From an uncultured Bacteroidota bacterium (GTDB taxonomy: Bacteria; Bacteroidota; Bacteroidia; Flavobacteriales; Flavobacteriaceae): a stretch of 59,870 bases of DNA. The position numbers and the translations under genes were made by a program. The notes beneath the pieces were generated by a model. That model was not told the DNA's origin, made no database searches, and saw only the letters and a program-made list of their open reading frames with translations. This document shows positions 1 to 8,638 of the stretch, piece after piece. Location of the stretch: positions 1 to 59,870 of the forward strand of contig CABZJM010000008.1 of NCBI GenBank assembly GCA_902526075.1. Direction: 5' to 3'. The number at the start of each line of letters is the position of its first letter. Position 1 is the first letter of the stretch.

Positions 1-591
1 TATTTTATGATTTTTGCTAAGCAAATTATCCTTTGGTGAATTTCCATTGTATTTTTCAAGATTTACAAAATTAGGAATCACTTGAATAGATTTATCAATA
101 TTAAATAGGGATAGCGTATCAGCTTTTAGACTTTCAGAGACAGCTGTCACATAATCTGAATTATTGATACTAAACTCAACTGCCGTTTTGTATGAGGGAT
201 TACTTCCAACTAAAGTTATATCAGTACCATGTAATGTTGTTACAACTGGGATATCAATATTTTGAGCTTTAAGCATTTGTTTTGCCATTAATGCAGCGTA
301 TGCATGTGGAATCGCATAATGAACGTGTAGAATATCAATTTTATATTTTTTAACCATTTCTACAAGTCTAGAAGAAAGTGCAAGTTCGTAGGGTGGATAA
401 TGAAAAAGCGGATAATTAGGAACATCAACCTCGTGAAAATGAACTTTATTGCTGTAAAGTTCTAGTTTAACTGGTTGGTTGTAGGTGATAAAATGTATTT
501 CATATCTTTTTTTAGATAACTCAATTCCTAGTTCAGTAGCTAAAACTCCACTACCTCCAAAAGTTGGGTAACAAACTATACCAATAATCAT
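1..591 (-). CDS. bshA: N-acetyl-alpha-D-glucosaminyl L-malate synthase BshA (partial, C-terminus beyond window)
   Basis: GT4-family glycosyltransferase that joins GlcNAc to L-malate, the first step of bacillithiol synthesis in the cytosol. Reading the minus strand from the ATG at 591 gives 197 codons beginning MIIGIVCYPTFGGSGVLATE, with the glycine-rich GGSGV loop near residue 12, an HVHYAIPHA motif near residue 100 and TLHGTD near residue 133, all typical of BshA. The usual length is about 380 residues, so the C-terminal UDP-sugar-binding half lies outside the window. It starts 3 nt after the stop of the NagZ-like gene and is the last visible gene of a long minus-strand operon. Confidence 0.93.
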   Translation of the reverse strand, partial: MIIGIVCYPTFGGSGVLATELGIELSKKRYEIHFITYNQPVKLELYSNKVHFHEVDVPNYPLFHYPPYELALSSRLVEMVKKYKIDILHVHYAIPHAYAALMAKQMLKAQNIDIPVVTTLHGTDITLVGSNPSYKTAVEFSINNSDYVTAVSESLKADTLSLFNIDKSIQVIPNFVNLEKYNGNSPKDNLLSKNHKI

Positions 592-594
592 TGC

Positions 595-3510
595 TCAGTT
601 ATTAATTGAGTTATATATAATTTCCTGAATTTTACTTCTAATGTTTTCATTTACAAGTTTAGATTTACCAGCTGATTCACCAGCTGGATAGGACCTGTTA
701 GACAAAAATACATATATAATTTCTTGATCAGGGTCAGCCCATGCAAATGTACCTGTCCAACCAGAATGTCCAAAACTATTCATTGATACACATCCACATG
801 TGGGGCCATCATCCTCCAATTGTGGTTTGTCAAAACCAACACCCCTTCTGTTATCTTCATCGCAATAATAACAATTATTAAATAAATTAATTGTTTCAGG
901 TTTTAAAATCTGTTCATTACCATAATTACCATTTTGGATGTACAACTGCATTACTTTTGCTACATTTAATGCATTACCAAATAAGCCTGCATGTGTAGAA
1001 ACCCCACCAAGCATAGCTGCTGCCATATCATGTACATAACCGTTTATTTCTTTATACCTAAAGTATTCGTCTATTTCGGTTGGAGCAATATTATTAGTTG
1101 AATATTTTAATGTAGGATTATAAGTTAATTCTATACCTAGTTTGCGAAACATCAGTTCGTAAATAATTTGATCAAGATTTTGATTGTAATGATTTTCTAT
1201 AAATTCTTGAATAATTAAGTAAGACAGATCACTATACTTGTATTTATCTTTAAGTAAATCACTTTTTTTAATAATATTTCTTATTGTATCAACATAATCT
1301 GTTCTTAAATATAAGTCTGGGGAAACCTTTACACTGTTTGTTATATTTCTACTAAAACTGTAATATTTTGAAGATGGTCTATTTTTTTCATCTAAAGTTA
1401 ATTTATAGAATGGAATCCAAGCCTGAAGAGCAGCATGGCCAGACAGCAACTCTTTAACGGATATTTCTGATTTGTTAGAGTTTTCATATCTCGGAATAAT
1501 TTCCTTTAATTTAGTTTCTAGACCTATTATGTTTTTGTCAACAAGATTTATAATTATAGGAGTTGTAACAAGAATTTTTGTAAGTGATGCTAAATCATAA
1601 ATTGTCTCGGAGTTAGTTTTTAAATTCTCATTATATCTTAGTCTACCAAAAGACTTATCGTAAATAACCTTAGAATTTTTTGCAACTAAAATTTGAGCTC
1701 CCGGAGTCATTTCATTTTGAATTGCGTAATTAATAAGTGAATCGATTTTATTAAGTTTATTTCTGTCAACACCTACCATTTCAGGATCAGCGTAGCTAAG
1801 GATATTAAGACTTTGCAATATTATTCCAGTACCTTCTTTATGTGTTTCATCAATGCTAACAGGTAAATTTCCTTTAATTTCTTTCGCACCAAAAATTTGT
1901 TGAGCAATAGTTTTTTGAAATTCGTAGTTATTTTGAAAACCGACAATTACAGAATTATAAGATTTGAGATTTAATTGGGATAAAGTATATGGATTTGTAA
2001 ATGACACCAATATCTTATTATCATGTTCATCTATTATTTTCAACATATCTTGCTCTTTTTCAGAAAACTTTTTGTTCATATTTTCCCATGGAGTTTCAGA
2101 TTTCATGTGAAAACTCACTATCAATAATTTGTGATTTACAAATAAACTATTTAAATCATTTAAATTGATATTTGAAGCTTTTATTGACTTAATCTTCTTA
2201 AACTTATTTAAATAGTCATTAAAAATTGCCCCATCACTATTTCCAAACTGTATATTTAATATGCTTTCGGTGTCTAACTTGACCGGGATTACATTACTGT
2301 TGTTTTTGATAAGTGTTGGAATATTTTCAATTGATTTATTGATCAGATTGGTAACAGAAATACTGTTAAGATCGTCTATTAGTTTAGTTGTTTCAACTGG
2401 TTTGTAATTATTTAAACCTACCTTGTATTTAGCCTTTAGTATTTTTTTTACAGATCTAGCTAGTCTTTCCTCGCTGATTTTTCCTTTTTTAATTGACTTT
2501 TTTATAGATTTTATACCTCTAGATATGTCTGATGACATCAAAAGAATATCATTTCCAGCTAAAAAGGCCATTAGATCTACATTTTTTTTTGTAAAATCTG
2601 ATACGCCTTTCATTTCAAGTGCATCAGTGATAATTAAGCCATTAAAATTAAGTTCTTTAATCAGTATTTTTTCAATGATATTTTTCGATAATGTTGAAGG
2701 AAGCATGTTTTCTTTTTCCAAAGAAGGAACATTTAGGTGGGCTATCATAATAGCAGATAACCCATCTTCAATTAATTTTTTAAATGGATGCAATTCCACC
2801 TTTTTAATTCTTTTTTCATCAAAATTAATTGTAGGTAAAGTCAAATGAGAGTCCTTGGACGTATCACCATGACCAGGAAAGTGTTTTGCTGTTGCCAATA
2901 CATTATGTGACTGAATACCTTTAGTGAAACTAATTCCTTTCTCTGACACGTTTATTTTATTCTCTCCAAAAGACCTATTTCCTATTATTGGATTTTTAGA
3001 ATTAGTATTTATATCAATTACAGGGGCAAAATTCATATGAATTCCTAGTCTTTTAAATTGATTACCTATTTCAGAGCCTATTTTTTCAATAAGTAAATCA
3101 TCTCTAATTGCACCCAAACTCATATTCCATGGGAATTTTGGGACTGAATCTAACCTCATTCCTACTCCCCATTCTGCATCCATACTTATCATTAAAGGTA
3201 TTTCTGAAATATTTTGATATTTATTAATGAGATTTGCTTGAATTGAAGGATGACCAGTTGAAAATATAAGACCACCAATCTTAAAATCTTTAATATTATT
3301 AAGAATTTTTTCAGAATTATTTAAATTCTTCGATGTTGCCTGAATAAAAAATAATTGTCCGATTTTTTCATCAAGTGTGAGTTTATTGTAAATGGAGTCT
3401 ACCCATTTTTCCTGATTTTGATAATCTTCTGAAATTAACGGATCAACAGTTTGAGAATTAAGCTTTTGAACACTTAATATTAATATAAATAATATAAATA
3501 TTCTAATCAT
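595..3510 (-). CDS. Glycoside hydrolase family 3 (NagZ-like) fused to serine beta-lactamase-family domain
   Basis: A 971-residue exported two-enzyme protein. After a signal peptide (about residues 1-19) comes a GH3 beta-N-acetylglucosaminidase-like domain with the KHFPGHGDT signature at 209-217 and the likely nucleophile Asp296 in IITDALEMKG. A GH3 C-terminal-like region (about 390-560) follows, then a class C beta-lactamase/DD-peptidase-like domain (about 575-971) with Ser642-x-x-Lys645 (ASLTK), Tyr759-Ser-Asp761 and a late HSG motif. The likely role is peptidoglycan turnover in the periplasm. Its start overlaps the stop of the upstream gene as ATGA, and bshA follows 3 nt later. This fusion is, from memory, widespread in Bacteroidota; the substrate of the second domain is unknown. 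Confidence 0.9.
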   Translation of the reverse strand: MIRIFILFILILSVQKLNSQTVDPLISEDYQNQEKWVDSIYNKLTLDEKIGQLFFIQATSKNLNNSEKILNNIKDFKIGGLIFSTGHPSIQANLINKYQNISEIPLMISMDAEWGVGMRLDSVPKFPWNMSLGAIRDDLLIEKIGSEIGNQFKRLGIHMNFAPVIDINTNSKNPIIGNRSFGENKINVSEKGISFTKGIQSHNVLATAKHFPGHGDTSKDSHLTLPTINFDEKRIKKVELHPFKKLIEDGLSAIMIAHLNVPSLEKENMLPSTLSKNIIEKILIKELNFNGLIITDALEMKGVSDFTKKNVDLMAFLAGNDILLMSSDISRGIKSIKKSIKKGKISEERLARSVKKILKAKYKVGLNNYKPVETTKLIDDLNSISVTNLINKSIENIPTLIKNNSNVIPVKLDTESILNIQFGNSDGAIFNDYLNKFKKIKSIKASNINLNDLNSLFVNHKLLIVSFHMKSETPWENMNKKFSEKEQDMLKIIDEHDNKILVSFTNPYTLSQLNLKSYNSVIVGFQNNYEFQKTIAQQIFGAKEIKGNLPVSIDETHKEGTGIILQSLNILSYADPEMVGVDRNKLNKIDSLINYAIQNEMTPGAQILVAKNSKVIYDKSFGRLRYNENLKTNSETIYDLASLTKILVTTPIIINLVDKNIIGLETKLKEIIPRYENSNKSEISVKELLSGHAALQAWIPFYKLTLDEKNRPSSKYYSFSRNITNSVKVSPDLYLRTDYVDTIRNIIKKSDLLKDKYKYSDLSYLIIQEFIENHYNQNLDQIIYELMFRKLGIELTYNPTLKYSTNNIAPTEIDEYFRYKEINGYVHDMAAAMLGGVSTHAGLFGNALNVAKVMQLYIQNGNYGNEQILKPETINLFNNCYYCDEDNRRGVGFDKPQLEDDGPTCGCVSMNSFGHSGWTGTFAWADPDQEIIYVFLSNRSYPAGESAGKSKLVNENIRSKIQEIIYNSINN

Positions 3511-3989
3511 TTAATGTATCTGTTATGCCAACTATTTTTGATGTCAACTTGCCAATTATTTTCCAATTCATTTATATCTTTTACCAAATTATTAAAAACA
3601 ATAAGATTGTCTTTTTTTCCAAGACTTTGACAATAAATCTTAAATTGATTTAGATGTTGAGTGATAATTTTTCCATTTTCAATGTATTTAACATGTAATT
3701 TATCAAGTAATTGCAATTCATATGAATTTTCCAAGTCTTTTATAAAGTTGATAAGTGAATCAATAGAACATCCAGAAACTAAATTACCTTCGTCAGCTGC
3801 AAAGATGATAAATGTATTATACCTGATTTCAAATGATGATTTGAAGTCTCTTTGATGCGATTTCCATTCATTCAGAAATAAGCTTATTTTTTCTTTAATC
3901 TTCTCAACCACAGTATCATCTATAAAATCTAGTGATTGGAAAATCCAAACCCTTGAATTTTTCTTTAACGATTTAAAATTAACCATCAT
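3507..3989 (-). CDS. Conserved Bacteroidota protein of unknown function, often labelled ABC transporter ATPase
   Basis: A 160-residue cytosolic protein without signal peptide or membrane segment. It has the conserved pattern SRVWIFQS near residue 12, FLNEWKSH near 38, and an AADEGNLVSGCSIDSL block near 69-84 with an invariant-looking Cys. Related proteins are, as I recall, commonly annotated as ABC transporter ATPase, but I see no Walker A, Walker B or signature motif, so that label is not supported. It sits 2 nt after the CCG-domain Fe-S gene and overlaps the NagZ-like gene by 4 nt, so it is translated within the operon. Two Met codons open the frame (3989, 3986). Function unknown. Confidence 0.8.
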   Translation of the reverse strand: MMVNFKSLKKNSRVWIFQSLDFIDDTVVEKIKEKISLFLNEWKSHQRDFKSSFEIRYNTFIIFAADEGNLVSGCSIDSLINFIKDLENSYELQLLDKLHVKYIENGKIITQHLNQFKIYCQSLGKKDNLIVFNNLVKDINELENNWQVDIKNSWHNRYIK

Positions 3990-3991
3990 AA

Positions 3992-4780
3992 TTATAAATC
4001 CTTAGCTTTGACAATAAGTTCAGCAATGTCCAAAACTTCAACTTTTTTATTTTCCTCAAACGACTTTGTGCCATCAGTTAACATTGTGTTGCAAAACGGA
4101 CATCCTGTAGCTACTATTTTTGAAGTATTCTCTTTAATTTCTTTAGCACGTTCAATATTTATTTCTGTTTTTCCTTTTTCTGATTCCTTAAACATTTGAG
4201 CCCCTCCAGCACCACAACAAAGCGCTTTTGATTTACATCTCTTAAGTTCTGATAATTCTGCATCAAGTTTTTTAATCAGGTTACGAGGTGCGCTATACTC
4301 TTTATTTGCCCTACCAAGAAAGCAAGGATCATGATATGTGATTTTTTTTCCTTTATATGTCCCTCCCTTAATCGAAAACCTTCCTTCTTCCAAAAGTTTA
4401 TTTATAAATTGAGTATGATGATAAACATCATAATTGCCTCCTAAACTAGGATACTCATTTTTGATGGTATTAAAGCAATGTGGACAGGTTGTGACAATTG
4501 TTTTTATATCAAATGAATTTAGTGTCTCAATGTTAGTCATAGCCTGCATTTGAAATAAAAATTCATTCCCAGCCCTCTTAGCAGGATCACCGGTACATGA
4601 TTCATCTTTCCCTAATACTCCAAAACTGATATTTGCAGAATTTAAAATCCTGACAAAGGCCTTTGTTATTCTTTTGGCTCTATCGTCAAAACTACCCGCA
4701 CATCCAATCCAAAATAAGGTTTCAGGTGAAGTACCGTCATTTTGAAAATCTTCAATTGTTTTAATTTTTAGTCTACTCAT
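3992..4780 (-). CDS. CCG-domain Fe-S protein (heterodisulfide reductase HdrB/HdrD-like)
   Basis: A 262-residue soluble protein with cysteine-rich CCG domains of the kind that hold the disulfide-reducing clusters of heterodisulfide reductase and GlpC/LutA-like proteins. The second copy is complete: DPCFLG, then CCGAGGAQMF about 35 residues later, then CPFC. The first copy is partly degenerate: IGC, then SCTGDPAKR where CCG would be expected, then CPHC. It overlaps the HAD-like gene by 8 nt, with the membrane Fe-S protein one gene further upstream. Together they probably form a membrane-linked electron-transfer or disulfide-reducing complex. The physiological substrate cannot be read from sequence. 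Confidence 0.85.
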   Translation of the reverse strand: MSRLKIKTIEDFQNDGTSPETLFWIGCAGSFDDRAKRITKAFVRILNSANISFGVLGKDESCTGDPAKRAGNEFLFQMQAMTNIETLNSFDIKTIVTTCPHCFNTIKNEYPSLGGNYDVYHHTQFINKLLEEGRFSIKGGTYKGKKITYHDPCFLGRANKEYSAPRNLIKKLDAELSELKRCKSKALCCGAGGAQMFKESEKGKTEINIERAKEIKENTSKIVATGCPFCNTMLTDGTKSFEENKKVEVLDIAELIVKAKDL

Positions 4781-5210
4781 CTTTAAAAACTTCGATAGTA
4801 ACTTCTTTTTTGACTAGATCTCCAAATGTACCGTTATATCTAGTTGCTTTAACTAAATGATTATCTATCCAGTGATAATTTCCACCTCTTGGTTTTCCCA
4901 TTAGTAATGAATGATATCTAAACCCATATTTTTTCAGCCATTCTTCAGTTACTTCTCTATGTTCCTCAACTCTTGATGTAAAAAAACATATCACATGGCC
5001 TTCATCATACCATTGATTACATGTTTTTAGTGCATCATCAAATGGTAGGCATGTTGCCATTCTTTCAGGTTCTTCATTTGGAATGTCATCTGTAATTGTT
5101 CCGTCAATATCAATCAAATAATTTTTAATTCCATCTGGCAGGACTGGACTTATTTTTTTTCCTGATTCAACTTTTTCGTGTAAAGTTCTTTCTATTTCGT
5201 CTTTATTCAT
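4773..5210 (-). CDS. Small HAD-like phosphatase-family protein
   Basis: A 145-residue cytosolic protein. Residues about 31-38 read YLIDIDGT, a HAD motif I (DxDGT) with nucleophile and acid/base Asp. FFTSR near residue 76 fits motif II, and HWIDNHLV near 115 is in the place of motif III/IV. The length suits a cap-less HAD phosphatase. The substrate is unknown; homologues sometimes carry unsupported sugar-phosphate labels. It lies 5 nt after the membrane Fe-S gene and overlaps the CCG gene by 8 nt, so it is inserted inside the Fe-S pair, a placement that suggests co-regulation rather than a proven functional link. Confidence 0.75.
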   Translation of the reverse strand: MNKDEIERTLHEKVESGKKISPVLPDGIKNYLIDIDGTITDDIPNEEPERMATCLPFDDALKTCNQWYDEGHVICFFTSRVEEHREVTEEWLKKYGFRYHSLLMGKPRGGNYHWIDNHLVKATRYNGTFGDLVKKEVTIEVFKDE

Positions 5211-5215
5211 AATGT

Positions 5216-6496
5216 TTATTCATTCCAATTTAGTCTATCTTGTTGATTGAATGGCCATGGAGCACCATTATTCTCAATATTATTCATCATGTTGTTTAAC
5301 TCATTAGGTGCTGATGATTCCTCCATGATTAAATGTCTCCTCATATCCATAATTATCGATAAAGGGTTGATACTTATTGGACATTCTTCTACACAAGCAT
5401 TACATGAGGTGCACGCCCATAATTCTTCTTTTGAAATATAATCACCTAATAACTTTTTGTTATCATCTTTAAACCATCCATTTTTATCTATATTCCTTCC
5501 CACTTCTTCAATTCTATCCCTCACATCCATCATTATTTTTCTAGGAGAAAGTTTTTTTCCTGTAATATTGGCGGGACATGAACTGGTACATCTACCACAT
5601 TCTGTGCATGAATAAGCATTTAATAACTGAAGCCAAGATAAATCTTTGACATCAGATGCTCCAAAGTTAATGTCATCTAATGTATCGGACTCAGAAGTTT
5701 TACCCATCATAATATTTACCTCATTGGTAACGGATTTAATATTATTCAGTTTACCACTATTTTCAAGTGATCCATAAAAGGTGTTTGGAAATGCAAGAAT
5801 TATATGTAAATGTTTTGAATAGTATAAGTAGTTTAGAAAAATTAAAATTCCAACGATATGTGACCACCAAAAAGATCTTTCAAGTATATGCAAAGTTTCT
5901 GATGAAAACCCTTCAAAAAATGGATATATTAAACCACTTATAAGATTTCCATTATTCATGTTCTGAAATTCTACATCGGTAGCATTCATTAGTAAAAACA
6001 AACTCATCAATACAATTTCAAAGTATAGTATTAGATCTGCATCTAACTTTGGCCAACCCATCATTTTTGTTTCATAAAATCTTTTTATTCGGGACAAATT
6101 TCTTCTTGTCCAAAATATCAATACAGCAATCAAAACTAGAATAGCAAAAATTTCAAATAGACCAATTAGAATTCCGTATAGAACACCAATTGATGAAAAC
6201 ATTCTGTGAGTACCAAAAATACCATCAATTATTATCTCTATTAGTTCAATATTTATAATTATAAAACCCAGATAAACAATTATGTGTAATATTCCAGCTA
6301 TTGGTCTTCTGGCCATTTTAGACTGACCCAAGGCTATCCTAATCATATTTTTCCATCTCTGAGGACTATCATCTATAGTTTCAGTTTGACCTTTACCAAA
6401 ATTTATATTTCTTCTTAATCTCTTAATATTTATAACAAAAAATCCTAGTGCAATTATCAGAATAACAGAAAATATTATGTTAGGGAGTAATTCCAA
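5216..6496 (-). CDS. Membrane-bound 4Fe-4S oxidoreductase (HdrE/DsrM-like N-terminus, dicluster ferredoxin C-terminus)
   Basis: A 426-residue protein with about five to six hydrophobic helices in residues 1-230 (first near 5-25, others near 70-95, 105-130, 150-170, 205-225). A cytosolic tail follows with two 4Fe-4S motifs: CTECGRCTSSCP near residue 295 and CTSCNACVEECP near 363. This is the architecture of proteins that pass electrons between the quinone pool and a CCG-type partner, and such a partner is encoded 0.4 kb downstream. It is directly adjacent (0 nt) to the MCE gene. The electron donor and acceptor are inferred, not shown. Confidence 0.86.
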   Translation of the reverse strand: MELLPNIIFSVILIIALGFFVINIKRLRRNINFGKGQTETIDDSPQRWKNMIRIALGQSKMARRPIAGILHIIVYLGFIIINIELIEIIIDGIFGTHRMFSSIGVLYGILIGLFEIFAILVLIAVLIFWTRRNLSRIKRFYETKMMGWPKLDADLILYFEIVLMSLFLLMNATDVEFQNMNNGNLISGLIYPFFEGFSSETLHILERSFWWSHIVGILIFLNYLYYSKHLHIILAFPNTFYGSLENSGKLNNIKSVTNEVNIMMGKTSESDTLDDINFGASDVKDLSWLQLLNAYSCTECGRCTSSCPANITGKKLSPRKIMMDVRDRIEEVGRNIDKNGWFKDDNKKLLGDYISKEELWACTSCNACVEECPISINPLSIIMDMRRHLIMEESSAPNELNNMMNNIENNGAPWPFNQQDRLNWNE

Positions 6497-7441
6497 TTAA
6501 TTATTTTTTTTGAATGCTTTATTCCTTTTTCCAAAGACCGAAATATTAATATATCTTTCGGGATTTAGTTTAATATCCTCAATAAGAATATTTAACTCCT
6601 TAGTTGCGTTCTCAAGATTAACATAAATAGAATTGTCATTTATCAACTGTCCAGCAGTGCCTTCTGAATTTTTTAAGCTTGTCGTAATTGAATTTAAGTT
6701 AATAACTAAATCGTTTAGGTTTGAAGTTATATTTTTGAGATCATTCGACGATATTGAATCCGAAATTGATTTAATATTATTACTGGCATCTTTAAAATTA
6801 GAAATTGCATATGAAAAATTTTCGGAGTTATTTGAAATTAAACTTGAAATTTCTTCGGATGTTTCAGATAAACTTTTGGTTAAATTGGAAACATCTTGTA
6901 CACTTGATTTTAGCTCCTGTTTAGTTTCCTCATCAAATAAGTTATTAATATTACCAAGCACTATTTCTGCATTTTTCATAACTGCTTCAATTTGAAGTTG
7001 GACCTGTGGTAAGATCTGATTTACCAATTCTGTAAGACCTGGTTTAATAATACCTCTCAATATGTCTCCGTTATTGGCGATGGTTGAGTCATTTTTATAG
7101 TCAGGAATTATTGCAATTGCCTTACCCCCTATTAAACCTGTTTCATATAATTCAGCAGAACTTGTTTTTGGAAATAAAACATCATTTTCTATAATTATGT
7201 CGACAAGTAATTCCCTTGTATTTTTTGAGTTAAAATTTATTTTTTGAACTTTTCCAATTTTAAAACCATTAAGGGTAACTGGGTTTGAAACTGAAAGACC
7301 GTCAACTTTTTCATATTTAATTGTAAATTTTCTGTTCTTTTCAAAAAGATTAATACCCTTGAGATAATTATATGAGAAAACACTCATCATGACACCAACT
7401 ATGGCTAAAAAACCTACTTTTATTTCTTTGGAGTATTTCAA
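6497..7441 (-). CDS. mlaD: MlaD/MCE-domain phospholipid-transport protein
   Basis: A 314-residue protein with one N-terminal membrane anchor (about residues 9-28) and an MCE domain at about 38-115, including the VDGLSVSNPVTLNGFKIGKV strand region and ELYETGLIGGKAIAI. A long, polar, Asn/Ser-rich helical C-terminus (about 150-300) probably forms a coiled-coil or tunnel element. MCE proteins bind lipid in the periplasm for transport between the membranes. The ATPase and permease partners (MlaF/MlaE) are not in this window. It follows the amidase gene by 44 nt and abuts the Fe-S gene, within the long minus-strand operon. Confidence 0.88.
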   Translation of the reverse strand: MKYSKEIKVGFLAIVGVMMSVFSYNYLKGINLFEKNRKFTIKYEKVDGLSVSNPVTLNGFKIGKVQKINFNSKNTRELLVDIIIENDVLFPKTSSAELYETGLIGGKAIAIIPDYKNDSTIANNGDILRGIIKPGLTELVNQILPQVQLQIEAVMKNAEIVLGNINNLFDEETKQELKSSVQDVSNLTKSLSETSEEISSLISNNSENFSYAISNFKDASNNIKSISDSISSNDLKNITSNLNDLVINLNSITTSLKNSEGTAGQLINDNSIYVNLENATKELNILIEDIKLNPERYINISVFGKRNKAFKKNN

Positions 7442-7485
7442 TTTTTTTATTCTTATATAAAATTAGGAATTTATATTACAAGTTA

Positions 7486-8562
7486 TTAGTCTACATCAAA
7501 TAACTTACCATTTTTAAAACCGACAATGTATGCATTGGGATATCCATTAAGCCTAGCATATTTTTTTTTCTTTCTAATCTCAATAAGACTAGTTGAGTTT
7601 GAATAAAAGTACTTATAAAATGAACCGTCTTTAACTCTTGACAGGCTTTTTAGTCCTTTGAAATTGTATGATTTTGGTTCAAGTCTTCTTTTACCTGCTG
7701 CTATTTGTACCTTGTAAGTGACTATATCATTAATATTTGATTCAGTTAGAGGGTTTTCAGAGTAATTTATGGCTTTTTTATACCTTTCAATAGCGTCATA
7801 TATACTATTGGATATATCAATTTGTCCTTTTTTTGAGTTTAAGTAAGCCCCCTCTTTTGGATTGGTCATAAAACCAGCTTCTATTAATATACTAGGCATA
7901 TAAGTATTGTGTAGTACCCAAAACCCAGATTGCTTGACACCTCTATTTCTAATTTTTAAATTTTTTGTAAAGTTGTTTTGTACAAAGCTTGCAAGCAATA
8001 TGCTTTGATCTAAATATTCTTCTTGCATTAAGGTTGTTCCAATTAAAGATTCAGTTGATGTTGGACTATAAGTTTCTTGGTCATCTTGATAGTGGTCATC
8101 TAAAAAGATAATTTCGTTTTCTTTTTTAGCTACATTGAAATTTGCATCACTGACGTGTAATCCATAAACAAATGTTTCTGATCCGTGAACTGAACTATCG
8201 TGAAAAGCATTACAGTGGATAGAAATAAATAGGTCGGCATCAACATCATTTGCAATCTTAGCTCTTTGTCTAAGGGTTAGGAAAATATCCTTGTCCCTAG
8301 TGTATATCACTTCATTGCCACTATTCTCAAGCTTTTTTCCTAAATGTAGCGCTATTTTCAATACAATATCCTTTTCTTTTATACCGCTTTTATTTGGTCT
8401 GCCAGGGTCTTTTCCTCCGTGACCAGCATCAATAACTATTTTAAAGCGATCTTGGGAATAAATTTCACTTGAAGATGTCGAAAAGAAAAGGAATGTAACA
8501 AAGAGGACAAAGGCTGTTAAACTATGGTTAAAAAATGAGGGGATTAAACAAACTTTAATCAT
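7486..8562 (-). CDS. N-acetylmuramoyl-L-alanine amidase (Amidase_3 family)
   Basis: A 358-residue exported zinc amidase that cleaves the stem peptide from peptidoglycan glycan. A hydrophobic export signal covers about residues 14-34. The catalytic domain holds VIDAGHGGKDPG near 43-53 (zinc His), an Asp/Glu-rich KEKDIVLKIA stretch, SIHCNAF near 115 (second zinc His) and the late IEAGFMTN with catalytic Glu near 227. The C-terminal 80 residues (VQIAAGKRR onward) look like a small SPOR-like envelope-binding domain. It heads the minus-strand operon to bshA and is divergent from lptD across 76 bp. Confidence 0.9.
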   Translation of the reverse strand: MIKVCLIPSFFNHSLTAFVLFVTFLFFSTSSSEIYSQDRFKIVIDAGHGGKDPGRPNKSGIKEKDIVLKIALHLGKKLENSGNEVIYTRDKDIFLTLRQRAKIANDVDADLFISIHCNAFHDSSVHGSETFVYGLHVSDANFNVAKKENEIIFLDDHYQDDQETYSPTSTESLIGTTLMQEEYLDQSILLASFVQNNFTKNLKIRNRGVKQSGFWVLHNTYMPSILIEAGFMTNPKEGAYLNSKKGQIDISNSIYDAIERYKKAINYSENPLTESNINDIVTYKVQIAAGKRRLEPKSYNFKGLKSLSRVKDGSFYKYFYSNSTSLIEIRKKKKYARLNGYPNAYIVGFKNGKLFDVD

Positions 8563-8638
8563 AAATTATGTATTATAGCTTCAAAATATACGTAAATTTA
8601 TATATGTTTCCGATATACACTAATATACATTCAATAGG

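Noticed and set aside
2423-2848. A 141-codon plus-strand open frame inside the NagZ-like gene
   Set aside because: It is an antisense shadow of the GH3 domain, with no recognisable motif and implausible composition.
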